Positions 1 to 7,482 of a stretch of 24,238 nt of DNA are shown here, one piece after another; the first letter of the stretch is position 1; the number at the start of each line of letters is the position of its first letter. A program made the translations under genes and the position numbers. The notes below the pieces were generated by a model. That model did not search any database and was not told the origin of the DNA. It saw only the letters and a program-made list of their open reading frames with translations. Source of the DNA: an uncultured Porphyromonadaceae bacterium (GTDB taxonomy: Bacteria; Bacteroidota; Bacteroidia; Bacteroidales; Barnesiellaceae_A); NCBI GenBank assembly GCA_900542255.1, contig UQMR01000032.1, forward strand, positions 1 through 24,238. Direction: 5' to 3'.

Positions 1-1
1 C

Positions 2-808
2 GTTACCATCCGCGGTGAGAGCGCAGCCGGCGAAGACAAACCGGTCATCTCGGTTAAAGAGTTCCGCATCGTAGGTAATGTAAACTCGATAACCCTCGAA
101 AATGTGAAGATTGATGCCGGCGAAACCGGTGGTTCATACGTATTCAACCTGCATAAGGAAGAAGGCAGCGTATTTGCCGGTTGCGGCGAACTGTCGTTCA
201 TCGATTGCGAAATCACGGGCTATGCCAACGCTATCATCCGTCACCAAGGTAACGAGGGTACAGGTATCGATCAGGTAGTAGTTGATAACTGTTACATCCA
301 CGACTTCAACCTCGCCGGTAGCAGCTATGCACTGTTCATGTTCAAGAACGCCGACTACTACGTAGGTTCGTTCAAGATTACCAACTCTACCTTCTTCAAT
401 GTAGGTACCAACATCATCGAGCACCGTCTTACCGACACTGCTATACACAACTGCGACGCTACCATCAGCGACTGTACGTTCCAAAACTGCGGTTCCAACT
501 CGCGTACCATGTTCGACTTCGATAAGACCGCTACCGGTACGGTAACGTTCGAGAACTGCGTATTCGGCGCTATTATGGATCCCAGTGTACACAAAGGCTT
601 CCGCGGTTCTTACGTGGTAACCAACGTACGCAACTGCTATGCGTCAGACGACTTTACGTTCGCCAGCTCAGCCGGTATCTTGGGCGCTATACCCAAGTTT
701 GGCGCACCCGCAGCCGACATCTTTGTCGATGCAGCAGGCGGTAACCTCACGCTCACAGGCGTAGCCGCATCTTATGCCGGCACAATAGGTGACCCGCGCT
801 GGTATTAA
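2..808 (+). CDS. Beta-helix type surface protein, DUF4957/DUF5123-like (5' end outside window)
   Basis: The reading frame is open from the first complete codon at base 2, so the true start lies upstream; the GTG at 104 is only the first in-window start-like codon. The visible 268 residues show short repeated strands of the form 'xDCxIxxYxNAIIR', 'VDNCYIHDF', 'ITNSTFFNVG', 'ISDCTFQNCG' and 'FENCVFG', with regularly spaced Asn/Cys turns typical of a right-handed parallel beta-helix (pectate-lyase-like fold). The protein ends in GDPRWY, which resembles the ending I associate with Bacteroidales DUF5123 proteins. Such proteins are commonly encoded beside SusC/SusD polysaccharide-utilisation genes and are thought to bind or cleave glycans at the cell surface; that role is inferred, and no catalytic residue can be named. 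A small lipoprotein gene follows 64 bases later on the same strand. Confidence 0.75.
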   Translation, partial: VTIRGESAAGEDKPVISVKEFRIVGNVNSITLENVKIDAGETGGSYVFNLHKEEGSVFAGCGELSFIDCEITGYANAIIRHQGNEGTGIDQVVVDNCYIHDFNLAGSSYALFMFKNADYYVGSFKITNSTFFNVGTNIIEHRLTDTAIHNCDATISDCTFQNCGSNSRTMFDFDKTATGTVTFENCVFGAIMDPSVHKGFRGSYVVTNVRNCYASDDFTFASSAGILGAIPKFGAPAADIFVDAAGGNLTLTGVAASYAGTIGDPRWY

Positions 809-812
809 TACA

Positions 813-840
813 TGCAGGGCGGGGGATAACCCCGCCCGCA
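813..840 (+). terminator. GC-rich intercistronic hairpin
   Basis: GGGCGGGG (817-824) and CCCCGCCC (830-837) form a perfect 8-bp stem with a 5-base loop. TGC/GCA extends it beyond a single bulged A. There is no run of T after it, so it may be an mRNA-stabilising or attenuating hairpin between the beta-helix gene and the lipoprotein gene rather than a full stop. Confidence 0.55.
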
Positions 841-872
841 TTCAGTAACTTAACCATAATATTAAGAGAACA

Positions 873-1202
873 ATGAAAAAAATATTGATATTTCTTCCTT
901 TGTTGGTCTTGATGGCTGCCTGCCAAAAAGATTGGGACGAGCAAAACGTAAAAGTAGCAACCGACCATGCCCTGTTGGCACCCGGAGAGACTTTCCAAAT
1001 CAATGTATTGTCTGAGGGCGATGCTACATTCTCGGCCTGGGAAGGCGACTCCCTTACCTGCACAACGTTGAGCGGCAACGGTCTGGTAACGGCAAAACCC
1101 GATGTAGCCGTTCGCGATACCGATTTCGTGAAAGTATCTGTAAAAGGTCTGCGCTCCAAGAACGTTGTAATCGTTGTAGATCCCGCTGCTGTTTCTGAAT
1201 AA
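873..1202 (+). CDS. Small lipoprotein with Ig-like (BIG2-like) domain
   Basis: 109 residues. The N-terminus is a lipoprotein signal peptide: MKK, a hydrophobic stretch, and the lipobox LMAAC with Cys at residue 17, followed by Gln-Lys-Asp. The mature part (about 90 residues) reads as one beta-sandwich: 'ALLAPGETFQINVLSEGDATFSAWEGDS', 'GNGLVTAKP', 'DFVKVSVKG', 'KNVVIVVDP'. The pattern of a 'GNGLVTA' turn followed by a closing strand is like the bacterial Ig-like domain group 2. It is probably anchored in the outer membrane. It follows the beta-helix gene on the same strand and is closed by its own strong terminator, so the two may be co-transcribed and may act together on a glycan; this is inferred. 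No catalytic residues are seen. Confidence 0.75.
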   Translation: MKKILIFLPLLVLMAACQKDWDEQNVKVATDHALLAPGETFQINVLSEGDATFSAWEGDSLTCTTLSGNGLVTAKPDVAVRDTDFVKVSVKGLRSKNVVIVVDPAAVSE

Positions 1203-1242
1203 GACAGAGATACCACGTAGATTTCGTTTGATATAGATTTCG

Positions 1243-1278
1243 GGGCAGGCAACTCATCGAGTTGCCTGCCCTCTTTTT
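1243..1278 (+). terminator. Rho-independent terminator
   Basis: A perfect 13-bp stem (1243-1255 with 1259-1271), loop ATC, followed by CTCTTTTT (T run 1274-1278). It closes the beta-helix/lipoprotein unit and marks the start of the AT-rich accessory region. Confidence 0.93.
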
Positions 1279-1377
1279 ATCGTAAGTCTGGCTTTTTGGG
1301 TGTCTTGCTTTTCTTGTTGCCCTCTGTAACGGTGGGATACCGCGAGTGACCACCATGTTGAAAAATTTATCTTTTCG

Positions 1378-1409
1378 TTTGTTTTTCCATTTGTCATTCT
1401 GTATCTTTG
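1378..1409 (+). promoter_or_regulatory. Bacteroidota-type promoter
   Basis: TTTG at 1378-1381, then 20 bases, then TATCTTTG at 1402-1409, which matches the Bacteroidota sigma-ABfr consensus (TTTG, about 19-20 bases, TAnnTTTG) exactly. Transcription would begin around 1415. It reads into the possible decayed frame at 1441 and could also serve the secreted-protein gene at 1808, which has no clear promoter of its own. Confidence 0.65.
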
Positions 1410-1440
1410 CTTATGATAAGTTATATTATTTGAAGCAACT

Positions 1441-1794
1441 ATGGAAACAAATGCGTTGTTGAGCGGGTAGGATAATGACTTTGATAAAATGAGAACTATG
1501 GTAGCTGAAACAAGACATTTGATTGAAGTGGGTAGAATAGTCGCAGCCATGATGAAATTTGGAGTGTCGGTTATTGGACTGAAAGCCTTGTTTCTGCTTT
1601 GTGTGACTCTGCCGACCGGTGCCGTTGGCATTGTTGGTGTTAATAACCGATGGCTATTACCATGAACAGCCCACATGGCTTTTCCTGGTGGACATTATTT
1701 AGGGCTGAGATATGGTATGGAGTTGAATTTGTTTGTTCGTATTGAGAATTCTCTATCGATGGAGAGGTGGAGCAGAAAATTATTAATTGAATAA
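1441..1794 (+). pseudogene. Possible decayed small gene with two in-frame stops
   Basis: From the ATG at 1441, 32 bases after the promoter's -7 box, one frame runs 118 codons to TAA at 1792-1794 with only two interruptions: TAG at 1468-1470 and TGA at 1663-1665. The longest intact piece is a 58-residue ORF from the ATG at 1489 to 1665, with a hydrophobic segment (VSVIGLKALFLLCVTL) that could span a membrane. The last piece starts at an ATG at 1675 (MAFPGGHYLGLRYG...). I do not recognise any part. It could be a pseudogene, one or two short real ORFs, or chance. Apart from this frame and the promoter, I see nothing between 1280 and 1807. Confidence 0.3.
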
Positions 1795-1807
1795 AATGAG
1801 ATAGTGT

Positions 1808-3253
1808 ATGAAAAGATCGTTTTTAGTAGTTTTGGCTGTTTTATTGTCTGTTGCTCTTTGGGGACGGACGCCGGAGAGAAGGGTGATGTACACGTTGCCT
1901 CCGGGAGAGGAGCTGAGTATTGGAGAGTATATCGTACAGTACAGCTTGAGTGGAAACAAGTTCGCCCTTATTACCTATAATCCTCAGACAAATAAATCGA
2001 CATTGGTGTTTAATGGTAAACCCGTCGCTACTTTTGAGACGTGTTTTGTTGATATCTATATGCTGGGTTATATCAATGTGAATGAGCCGGATGGATATGT
2101 TGTTAAAGTTTGGGATGGAAAAGATTGCTACGTCAACCGTGGTGGGAAGATGGAAGGTCCCTATGAGTATGTGTTTTGGGAATATCCTAAGGATTACAGA
2201 TATGGGCCGGAACCTCCGGTGATGTCTAGAAATTATCATTATGTACTAGCTGACCGGGTTTATGAAAATGTAGATGGTAAGAGGCGAAAGTCGAAGGGTG
2301 TGTATAACTTGTGGAATATGGATGGCGATAGGAGCAGATATTACATAGCAGTAAATGATGCGTTGGTTAGCTATTCTTTTCTGGGTTCTCTTTATACAGC
2401 AGGAAATAATTATGCTTATGTTTATAGGGCGGATAATACAGAGTATTTATATGTAAATGATAAAAGGATGGACTCAGGGTCGGCTATTGAAAATGTGGTT
2501 CTTAATAGTCGAGGTGATTGTGCTTATGAATGCCAGGACGAGGATACGTCTGGCTCCTATTATTACGTGATGAAAAATGGAAAGAAATTGGATTCCACCG
2601 GCTATCATTTTATTAACTATCTAAATTTGACAGAAGATGGAGAAGTTGCATATACTTCATTAAATGAAGGGAAATATAGTCTTCATCTTCCAGGTTTGCC
2701 GGTTGATAGTGGTTTCGAGGATATCAGTAACCTGATATATCTTGATAAGGAGCATTATGGTCTTTTCTATAAAAAAGAAGGACAATGGTACGTAAGAATA
2801 AAGGGCCAGCCGGATAAAGGTCCGTATGAGAATGTGATAGATTTCCTTCTCAATAAAGATGGAAGATTTATCTATTCTTATATAGATTCGCAGGGACTTC
2901 ATTTTAGGACAGCAGATGGGGAATATGGTCCGTTTGATAGGGATTGGGGAAGCTTCATTGCCTTTTCTGAGAATGGAGGATATATATTTAGTTATTCTGA
3001 TGACGGTATGGTTTGTTGGAATAAGGATGGTGTTGTTAACAAATCGTACAACAATGATTATCTGATGGTCGATTTGGAAAGAAACGGCCATAATTTTTAC
3101 TCTAAATGTGAATATAATTATGTCGTTATCGATGGAGAGCGGATTGGAAATTCGGCAGCTTTGCAGGCTCACTACGATGAGGTGAAAAATGCCTTTATAT
3201 GGCTGAGTCTGGAGGGACAGGAACTGGTAGTTTATGAGTACCGTTTGGATTAA
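1808..3253 (+). CDS. Secreted repeat protein, probable beta-propeller
   Basis: 481 residues, family not recognised. Residues 1-19 form a Sec signal peptide (KRSFLVVLAVLLSVALWG) without a lipobox Cys, so the protein should reach the periplasm or beyond. The rest is built from degenerate units of about 37-45 residues, each with an opening turn (SxGD, TEDG, NKDG, SENG, ERNG), a Tyr-rich strand, a second strand with a D/NG turn, and an ending such as GPYEYV (117-122), GPYENV (338-343) or GPFD (374-377). The clearest units begin near residues 49, 197, 234, 275, 312, 349, 387 and 424. Repeats of this size rich in Tyr/Trp are typical of WD-like or WG-type propeller blades. The gene is AT-rich relative to the core genes downstream. 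Its 3' end overlaps the next gene by 20 bases, so the two are probably translated together. Binding function is inferred only. Confidence 0.8.
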   Translation: MKRSFLVVLAVLLSVALWGRTPERRVMYTLPPGEELSIGEYIVQYSLSGNKFALITYNPQTNKSTLVFNGKPVATFETCFVDIYMLGYINVNEPDGYVVKVWDGKDCYVNRGGKMEGPYEYVFWEYPKDYRYGPEPPVMSRNYHYVLADRVYENVDGKRRKSKGVYNLWNMDGDRSRYYIAVNDALVSYSFLGSLYTAGNNYAYVYRADNTEYLYVNDKRMDSGSAIENVVLNSRGDCAYECQDEDTSGSYYYVMKNGKKLDSTGYHFINYLNLTEDGEVAYTSLNEGKYSLHLPGLPVDSGFEDISNLIYLDKEHYGLFYKKEGQWYVRIKGQPDKGPYENVIDFLLNKDGRFIYSYIDSQGLHFRTADGEYGPFDRDWGSFIAFSENGGYIFSYSDDGMVCWNKDGVVNKSYNNDYLMVDLERNGHNFYSKCEYNYVVIDGERIGNSAALQAHYDEVKNAFIWLSLEGQELVVYEYRLD

Positions 3254-3929
3254 ATGCAGCATGGCTGTTCTGCTTTTCCTGCTTCCGCTTGGCGTAAGCG
3301 GGCAAGGGAGACGGTATGCTGAAATGTATGTCCGGGAATGCCGGGAAGCGATGGCCTTCTGGGAATTACATAAGGCAGATTTTGAGGCTGCTGCAAAGAA
3401 GACGGACGTAAGTCCTCGGTTCCTGTTTGCCGTTGTTGCTCCTGAGGTTTCTCAGTTTAGCAGTTTGAAGAATAAGGTGCAGACCTATACGTTGAAGGTG
3501 CTTTATACGCAGAATGGAAAAGCTTACGCCGACTTTTCAATAGGAATGTTCCAGATGAAGCCTTCTTTTGTGGAGCAGTTGGAGGTCTGTGTCGGAGAGG
3601 ACAAAGCGCTGCTTGCGGAATTTCCCCACGTGCGATTGCCGGCCGACAGTAAGGACACGCGCGTTGAACGGGTAAAACGCTTGGATTCGCAGGAATGGCA
3701 GATGACCTATCTGACGCTGTTCTGTTTGGTGGTAGAACGACGCTTTAGTAACGTGTCCTTTGCGACTGAGGAGGATAAGTTGCGTTTCTATGCCAATGCC
3801 TACAACCGGGGCTTTCATCTTAGTGAAGAGCGGTTGCGTCAGGAAGGAAAGCCTTACTTTCCAGCCTTTGCACTGCAGCATTTTCGGTATGCAGACGTGG
3901 CGTTGTGGTTCTACCAAAATATACCGTAA
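3234..3929 (+). CDS. Secreted lysozyme-like (transglycosylase-fold) protein
   Basis: 231 residues from the ATG at 3234, which overlaps the previous gene by 20 bases. An in-frame ATG at 3261 (Met10) would remove the overlap and still leave a good signal peptide (MAVLLFLLPLGVSG); the choice is open. The mature part carries a pattern like soluble lytic transglycosylases: a possible catalytic Glu at 71 in 'LFAVVAPEVSQF', then 'FSIGMFQMKPSF' (101-112), which recalls the family's GLMQxxP segment, and 'YANAYNRGF' (186-194), which recalls its AYNxG segment. It would cleave peptidoglycan in the periplasm. The match is motif-level only. Its coupling to the repeat protein suggests an envelope-acting pair. 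Confidence 0.65.
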   Translation: MSTVWIKCSMAVLLFLLPLGVSGQGRRYAEMYVRECREAMAFWELHKADFEAAAKKTDVSPRFLFAVVAPEVSQFSSLKNKVQTYTLKVLYTQNGKAYADFSIGMFQMKPSFVEQLEVCVGEDKALLAEFPHVRLPADSKDTRVERVKRLDSQEWQMTYLTLFCLVVERRFSNVSFATEEDKLRFYANAYNRGFHLSEERLRQEGKPYFPAFALQHFRYADVALWFYQNIP

Positions 3930-3985
3930 TGATTGATAAGGATATGCGGCTTGTATTGTTTTAAATGAGCAAGGATGTGTGTTTT

Positions 3986-4026
3986 GCAGAGCCAAATCTG
4001 AAAACTTCGTTTTCGTTTGGCTCTGC
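3986..4026. terminator. Long hairpin between convergent genes
   Basis: GCAGAGCCAAA (3986-3996) pairs perfectly with TTTGGCTCTGC (4016-4026). Inside it GAAAAC (4000-4005) pairs with GTTTTC (4009-4014) around a TTC loop. The structure sits between the plus-strand lysozyme-like gene and the minus-strand phosphoesterase gene and could end transcription from either side, though no clear T run follows. Its right half is a copy of the 40-base repeat found upstream of hflX. Confidence 0.55.
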
Positions 4027-4039
4027 CCTCACCTTTCAC
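4000..4039 (+). repeat. 40-base dispersed repeat, isolated copy
   Basis: This segment matches 8100-8139 and 8184-8223 with a single mismatch (G for A at 4015). It carries the TTTG box (4016-4019), and 20 bases later AATATTTG (4040-4047), a one-base variant of the TAnnTTTG promoter box. It therefore looks like a degenerate promoter pointing towards the 3' end of the phosphoesterase gene, antisense to it. With the tandem copies it brackets the three-gene minus-strand operon in direct orientation. Confidence 0.85.
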
Positions 4040-4064
4040 AATATTTGTTGTAATAGGGTAGGTT

Positions 4065-4661
4065 CTATTTGATTTTCAATAAATGAGGTTGCTGCAAGTC
4101 GCAATAATTGGAACTTAGAATAGCTGAATTGACAAATGTCGTATTGCCGATTTGTTGTATGTCGTTATTGGCATGAATGTGTCCAAAAAGATGTAACTGA
4201 GGGCCTATTTCGACGACCTTTGTCAATAGCTCATCAGAACCATAATTGATGTTATCGTCAAAATCAAGAATGCCGTATGGAGGAAAATGAGTTATCAGCA
4301 CATCTGTATCTGCTGGAATTTGGGCAATATTTTGTGTCTGCCGTTCTGTAACACAATCCTCTATAAACATCGGCACCCCGTAAAACTTGACCCCATCGAT
4401 CTCAACGCCCGAGTTGCAAAGGTAATGCACATTCTCATCCAATCCGTCGATTTGGGCTCCATACAGGCAGCTGTCATGATTTCCGCACACAAAAATCTTG
4501 TGAGCATACGGCAGGTCGCAAAACCAGTTCAGAAAATCGATGGCTTCGGCTTCCGAACCAATCATGCAGAAATCGCCCGAATGCACTACGATGTCGGCCA
4601 TAGGAAGTCCTTGCAACTTCCTATGGTATCCGTGGGTATCAGATAAATGCAATATTTTCAA
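4065..4661 (-). CDS. Calcineurin-like metallophosphoesterase
   Basis: 198 residues with all metal-binding motifs of the calcineurin-like phosphoesterase fold: DTH (8-10), GD (29-30), GNHD (60-63), His125 in 'LITHFPP', and GHIH (160-163). Two metal ions would be bound for hydrolysis of a phosphomono- or diester; the substrate is unknown. The compact form and the 'ITHFPPYG' segment resemble the MPPED-like branch. The start is a TTG codon at 4661-4659. It must be near the real start because MKILHLSDTHG is the usual opening and the next in-frame Met (21) would remove the DTH ligands. TTG overlaps the TGA of the preceding gene as TTGA, implying translational coupling as last gene of a three-gene operon. 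Confidence 0.88.
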   Translation of the reverse strand: MKILHLSDTHGYHRKLQGLPMADIVVHSGDFCMIGSEAEAIDFLNWFCDLPYAHKIFVCGNHDSCLYGAQIDGLDENVHYLCNSGVEIDGVKFYGVPMFIEDCVTERQTQNIAQIPADTDVLITHFPPYGILDFDDNINYGSDELLTKVVEIGPQLHLFGHIHANNDIQQIGNTTFVNSAILSSNYCDLQQPHLLKIK

Positions 4662-6520
4662 ATTTCAAATTCTTTGTAAGGGAAACAATATATTCTTTGA
4701 ACCATCATGGTTTCAGTCATTTCCTGAAAAGTATTTTTGAGGCGGACAAGAGGGCGTACGATTATACAGTTCCAAGCCCAATCACTCAAATCGTCCTTTA
4801 TCTCTTCGCAATCGCCCGGGGCTGCTGGGTTGGATTCTATTTTCTCTTTCATAAAATCCTCGGTTATCGGTCCGATGATTTCGCATGGCACCACGACATT
4901 ATAACCATCGAGTATAACAGCCAGCACCTTGTCTCCGGGTTTAAGCCAACCCATCTCCCCGTGGTTTTTCCCACTTTTGTATTCACCTCCGAAATGCGAC
5001 AACAGCGCATAATTTGAGTTGTATACATCATCAAGATTTGGTTCCAGATTCTCCTCGGCTTCTATTTCGCATCCTAAAAGTTGGGACGGTGCATATCTGA
5101 CGCGGCTAATAATCTCCGACCAGTTCTTCATTCGATTGGAATCACCGAGGAAGCGGCTGTCGAGCGACCACCATTTGTAGTTCCCTTCGTTGGAAATCTC
5201 TGAAAGGTCGTCGGAAGGCGTTGTCACTGCGAATATTTCAGCATGGACATTATCGAAATATTTTATTGAGATAGAGTTGATTGATTCCCCGTCTTTCATG
5301 AGTGCCACCTGCCATTTGTCGGAGAAGAGTTCTGAAAATGCCTCCGGATTATCTGTGTGGATGGGAATAATGGCTTTGGGATGTAGCAATTCAAAGAGAG
5401 AGCACAGACTATTCATGTCGCAATGACCGCTCGTATGCATATACTTGTAATCCTTGCCGATAGAGGCCGCTAATTGGGGCCTGAATGCCGGAGTCATCGG
5501 GTTCAGATAACCATTCCACATCGACAAATAGCGTTCCTTCGTTTTGCCGGGAAGTTTGTCGATGAGTTTGTCGAAACGAGGATTTGCACGAGCGATAAGC
5601 ACATAGCCCTTATCTTCAAGAAGTCTCATGAATTTGTCGGTTGCAAGGAAGTCGGCTCTGTCTCTCATCAGCACCATCGGCTGGTCAAATTCATGATCTT
5701 TGTACTTGTAAAGACTTGATTTACCCCATAGGTTGTCGCGCTGAGTCACAATATCCATCACCTCTTTCTGATAGCTGTCAACAATAAATTTGCGCCCGGC
5801 TTCGACAGCAGCATGATAGAGGGCAAAAAGACGATCAATATGAGTGGACGAAAGATATACGATGTTGTACTTGTACTCCTTGAAAGCAGTTTTGAATCTC
5901 TTTTGGAGTGTATGCTCCGGCAACGCGGCTACGTCCGGGCGATTTACATTGGTGGCTTCACATACTACGTAATCGACTTTCCCGATGAATTTGTCAATTA
6001 GCTTTGTCAATTTGCCGCTTCTGAAACCATGGGTGCGGAAGTCGCCTGTATGGAATACCTTCACATCATCAGCTTCTATCTTGAAAGCGTATGCATCAAA
6101 GGCCGAATGATCGATTGTGATAGGTATGATTGTGAATGGCCCGAACTTGAATGCGTTGCCCGGTGTGAAAGTGTTGACCATAGGTAAGCGTTTCCATAAG
6201 GATGCGCTTGCCTCGTCCACCGTTTTGAGCTGGTCGGAGAGCTTCCCGATTATGTCACGGCTAATCTTGCCCATATAGACGGAAAGATTCGTATCCAGTT
6301 CGGTTATTTTACCTATATGGTCACCATGATAGTGAGTAATCAGTAGTGCACTTCTCGACAAGTCGCCTTGGGTCAACCCCTCAATTTCGAGGGGCTTGTC
6401 AGACTTCGGTGCTCCGGGGAGTTGTTCACCGTAATCGACAAACAGCTTCCAACCGTTATATTCATACTCTGTGACGCATCCCCCAATCTGGTCGGTGCCG
6501 CGATGTATAGTTATTTTCAT
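4658..6520 (-). CDS. RNase J-like beta-CASP metallo-beta-lactamase protein with extra C-terminal domain
   Basis: 620 residues. The N-terminal half is a metallo-beta-lactamase fold with the HxHxDH motif (63-68, THYHGDH), His138, and HTGD (157-160). A beta-CASP part follows, with Glu188 (CEAT), His227 in 'YLSSTHIDRL', and near 361-388 'MHTSGHCDMNSL ... PKAIIPIH', which closely parallels the SGH and PIH/PVH ligands of RNase J. This predicts a zinc-dependent nuclease, on RNA by family analogy. Residues about 425-620 form a separate region I do not recognise ('HFGGEYKSGKNHGEMGWLKPGDKV', 'SDWAWNCIIVRPLVRL'). It does not look like the usual RNase J C-terminal domain. The gene overlaps its upstream partner by ATGA and its downstream partner by TTGA, so all three should be made together. 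Ordinary RNase J is usually a single housekeeping gene, so this setting is unusual. Confidence 0.88.
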   Translation of the reverse strand: MKITIHRGTDQIGGCVTEYEYNGWKLFVDYGEQLPGAPKSDKPLEIEGLTQGDLSRSALLITHYHGDHIGKITELDTNLSVYMGKISRDIIGKLSDQLKTVDEASASLWKRLPMVNTFTPGNAFKFGPFTIIPITIDHSAFDAYAFKIEADDVKVFHTGDFRTHGFRSGKLTKLIDKFIGKVDYVVCEATNVNRPDVAALPEHTLQKRFKTAFKEYKYNIVYLSSTHIDRLFALYHAAVEAGRKFIVDSYQKEVMDIVTQRDNLWGKSSLYKYKDHEFDQPMVLMRDRADFLATDKFMRLLEDKGYVLIARANPRFDKLIDKLPGKTKERYLSMWNGYLNPMTPAFRPQLAASIGKDYKYMHTSGHCDMNSLCSLFELLHPKAIIPIHTDNPEAFSELFSDKWQVALMKDGESINSISIKYFDNVHAEIFAVTTPSDDLSEISNEGNYKWWSLDSRFLGDSNRMKNWSEIISRVRYAPSQLLGCEIEAEENLEPNLDDVYNSNYALLSHFGGEYKSGKNHGEMGWLKPGDKVLAVILDGYNVVVPCEIIGPITEDFMKEKIESNPAAPGDCEEIKDDLSDWAWNCIIVRPLVRLKNTFQEMTETMMVQRIYCFPYKEFEI

Positions 6521-7449
6521 ATACGTTCTATTCGATATCTGATGAGGTATTTGTTGTTATTCAGGATTTTCAGAATCTCTTCTTCTCGTGCCTCAAAGAG
6601 GGTATGAAGTTTTCCTGTCATAAATATAGCATCAATCTTAGAGATGAGATGAGCTTCAATAACCTCCCATAAATCCTTGATGTGACGATAGTTTTTAGCA
6701 TTTCGTATTGTATCGGGATATTGTATCACCCCCGCTTTCAGGTAATACATTGTATTGGCATAAAACATCAATTCTGATATTATGCCTACTTTTTCATTTT
6801 TATTAGCCTTCAACTCAAACACTCTCAGCGTAGTATCCTCCACCTGCCAAATGTCAATTTGGCTTCCTTTGCACGGGGTAAAAGTGTTGGGGACCTCCAC
6901 TTCATTGACAAACAGACCTACCGGGAGCTGGTGATCAGTCAGTGGGACTTGTTCGCGCAAGGCTTTCACCATTTCTCTTTCAAGGAAAGCCTCGGGCTTC
7001 TTCTCCTTATCCACGACGGGTTTTGATTCGCTTTGGGGATAGTTCATAAGCAGGCAGCGGCTTTCGAGCAAATTCCTGATGCTGTTCACATCTTCGTCAT
7101 GACCCGGGGCGATAGAAAACCATGAGTAGTTGTCGAGAAACGAGACAACCCTCATCAAGAAACGGTTGTAGTGCTTCCTTTGTCGGCCCTCAATTTCAGT
7201 TGACTTTGAGTATCGGGGGTTATCCCACGACATAACTACATGGCCAATCTCAGGAATAGCCGCTTTAATGCAGATAGCCCAACCTTCAAATGCCGCGCTA
7301 TCATACTGCATGTTTTCTATCACGCCCTTGCTTCCAACATTCAGGTATAGCGTGTTGTCATTGATGCGAAAATCTATTTCGCTTGGCAGCTTAACACCGG
7401 GGCATACCTGTTTCAGTTGTCTGAGAATGTCTTTTTTTGATATTTCCAT
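6517..7449 (-). CDS. PD-(D/E)XK nuclease-like protein
   Basis: 310 residues, first gene of the minus-strand operon. I do not recognise the family by name. The C-terminal part fits a PD-(D/E)XK endonuclease core: a helix with acidic residues 'EAFLEREM' (153-160), Asp199 in 'SQIDIWQ', Glu212-x-Lys214 in 'RVFELKANKNEK', and a following helix 'GIISELMFYANTMYYL' (222-237). The N-terminal about 140 residues are a separate region with 'AFEGWAICIKAAIP' and 'HYNRFLMRVVSFLDNYSWFSI', perhaps for recognition. Prediction: a metal-dependent DNA or RNA nuclease, or a family relative used for binding. The start ATG at 7449 is the only reasonable one. The stop overlaps the next start as ATGA. AT content is higher than in the housekeeping genes, which suggests acquisition. 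Confidence 0.7.
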   Translation of the reverse strand: MEISKKDILRQLKQVCPGVKLPSEIDFRINDNTLYLNVGSKGVIENMQYDSAAFEGWAICIKAAIPEIGHVVMSWDNPRYSKSTEIEGRQRKHYNRFLMRVVSFLDNYSWFSIAPGHDEDVNSIRNLLESRCLLMNYPQSESKPVVDKEKKPEAFLEREMVKALREQVPLTDHQLPVGLFVNEVEVPNTFTPCKGSQIDIWQVEDTTLRVFELKANKNEKVGIISELMFYANTMYYLKAGVIQYPDTIRNAKNYRHIKDLWEVIEAHLISKIDAIFMTGKLHTLFEAREEEILKILNNNKYLIRYRIERI

Positions 7450-7482
7450 ATTTCCCAGTATTTGGAATTTGAAGAGAATGGA

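Noticed and set aside
1254..1676. Minus-strand open frame of 140 codons
   Set aside because: It runs through the terminator stem at 1243-1278 and the promoter at 1378-1409 and shows no domain-like pattern.
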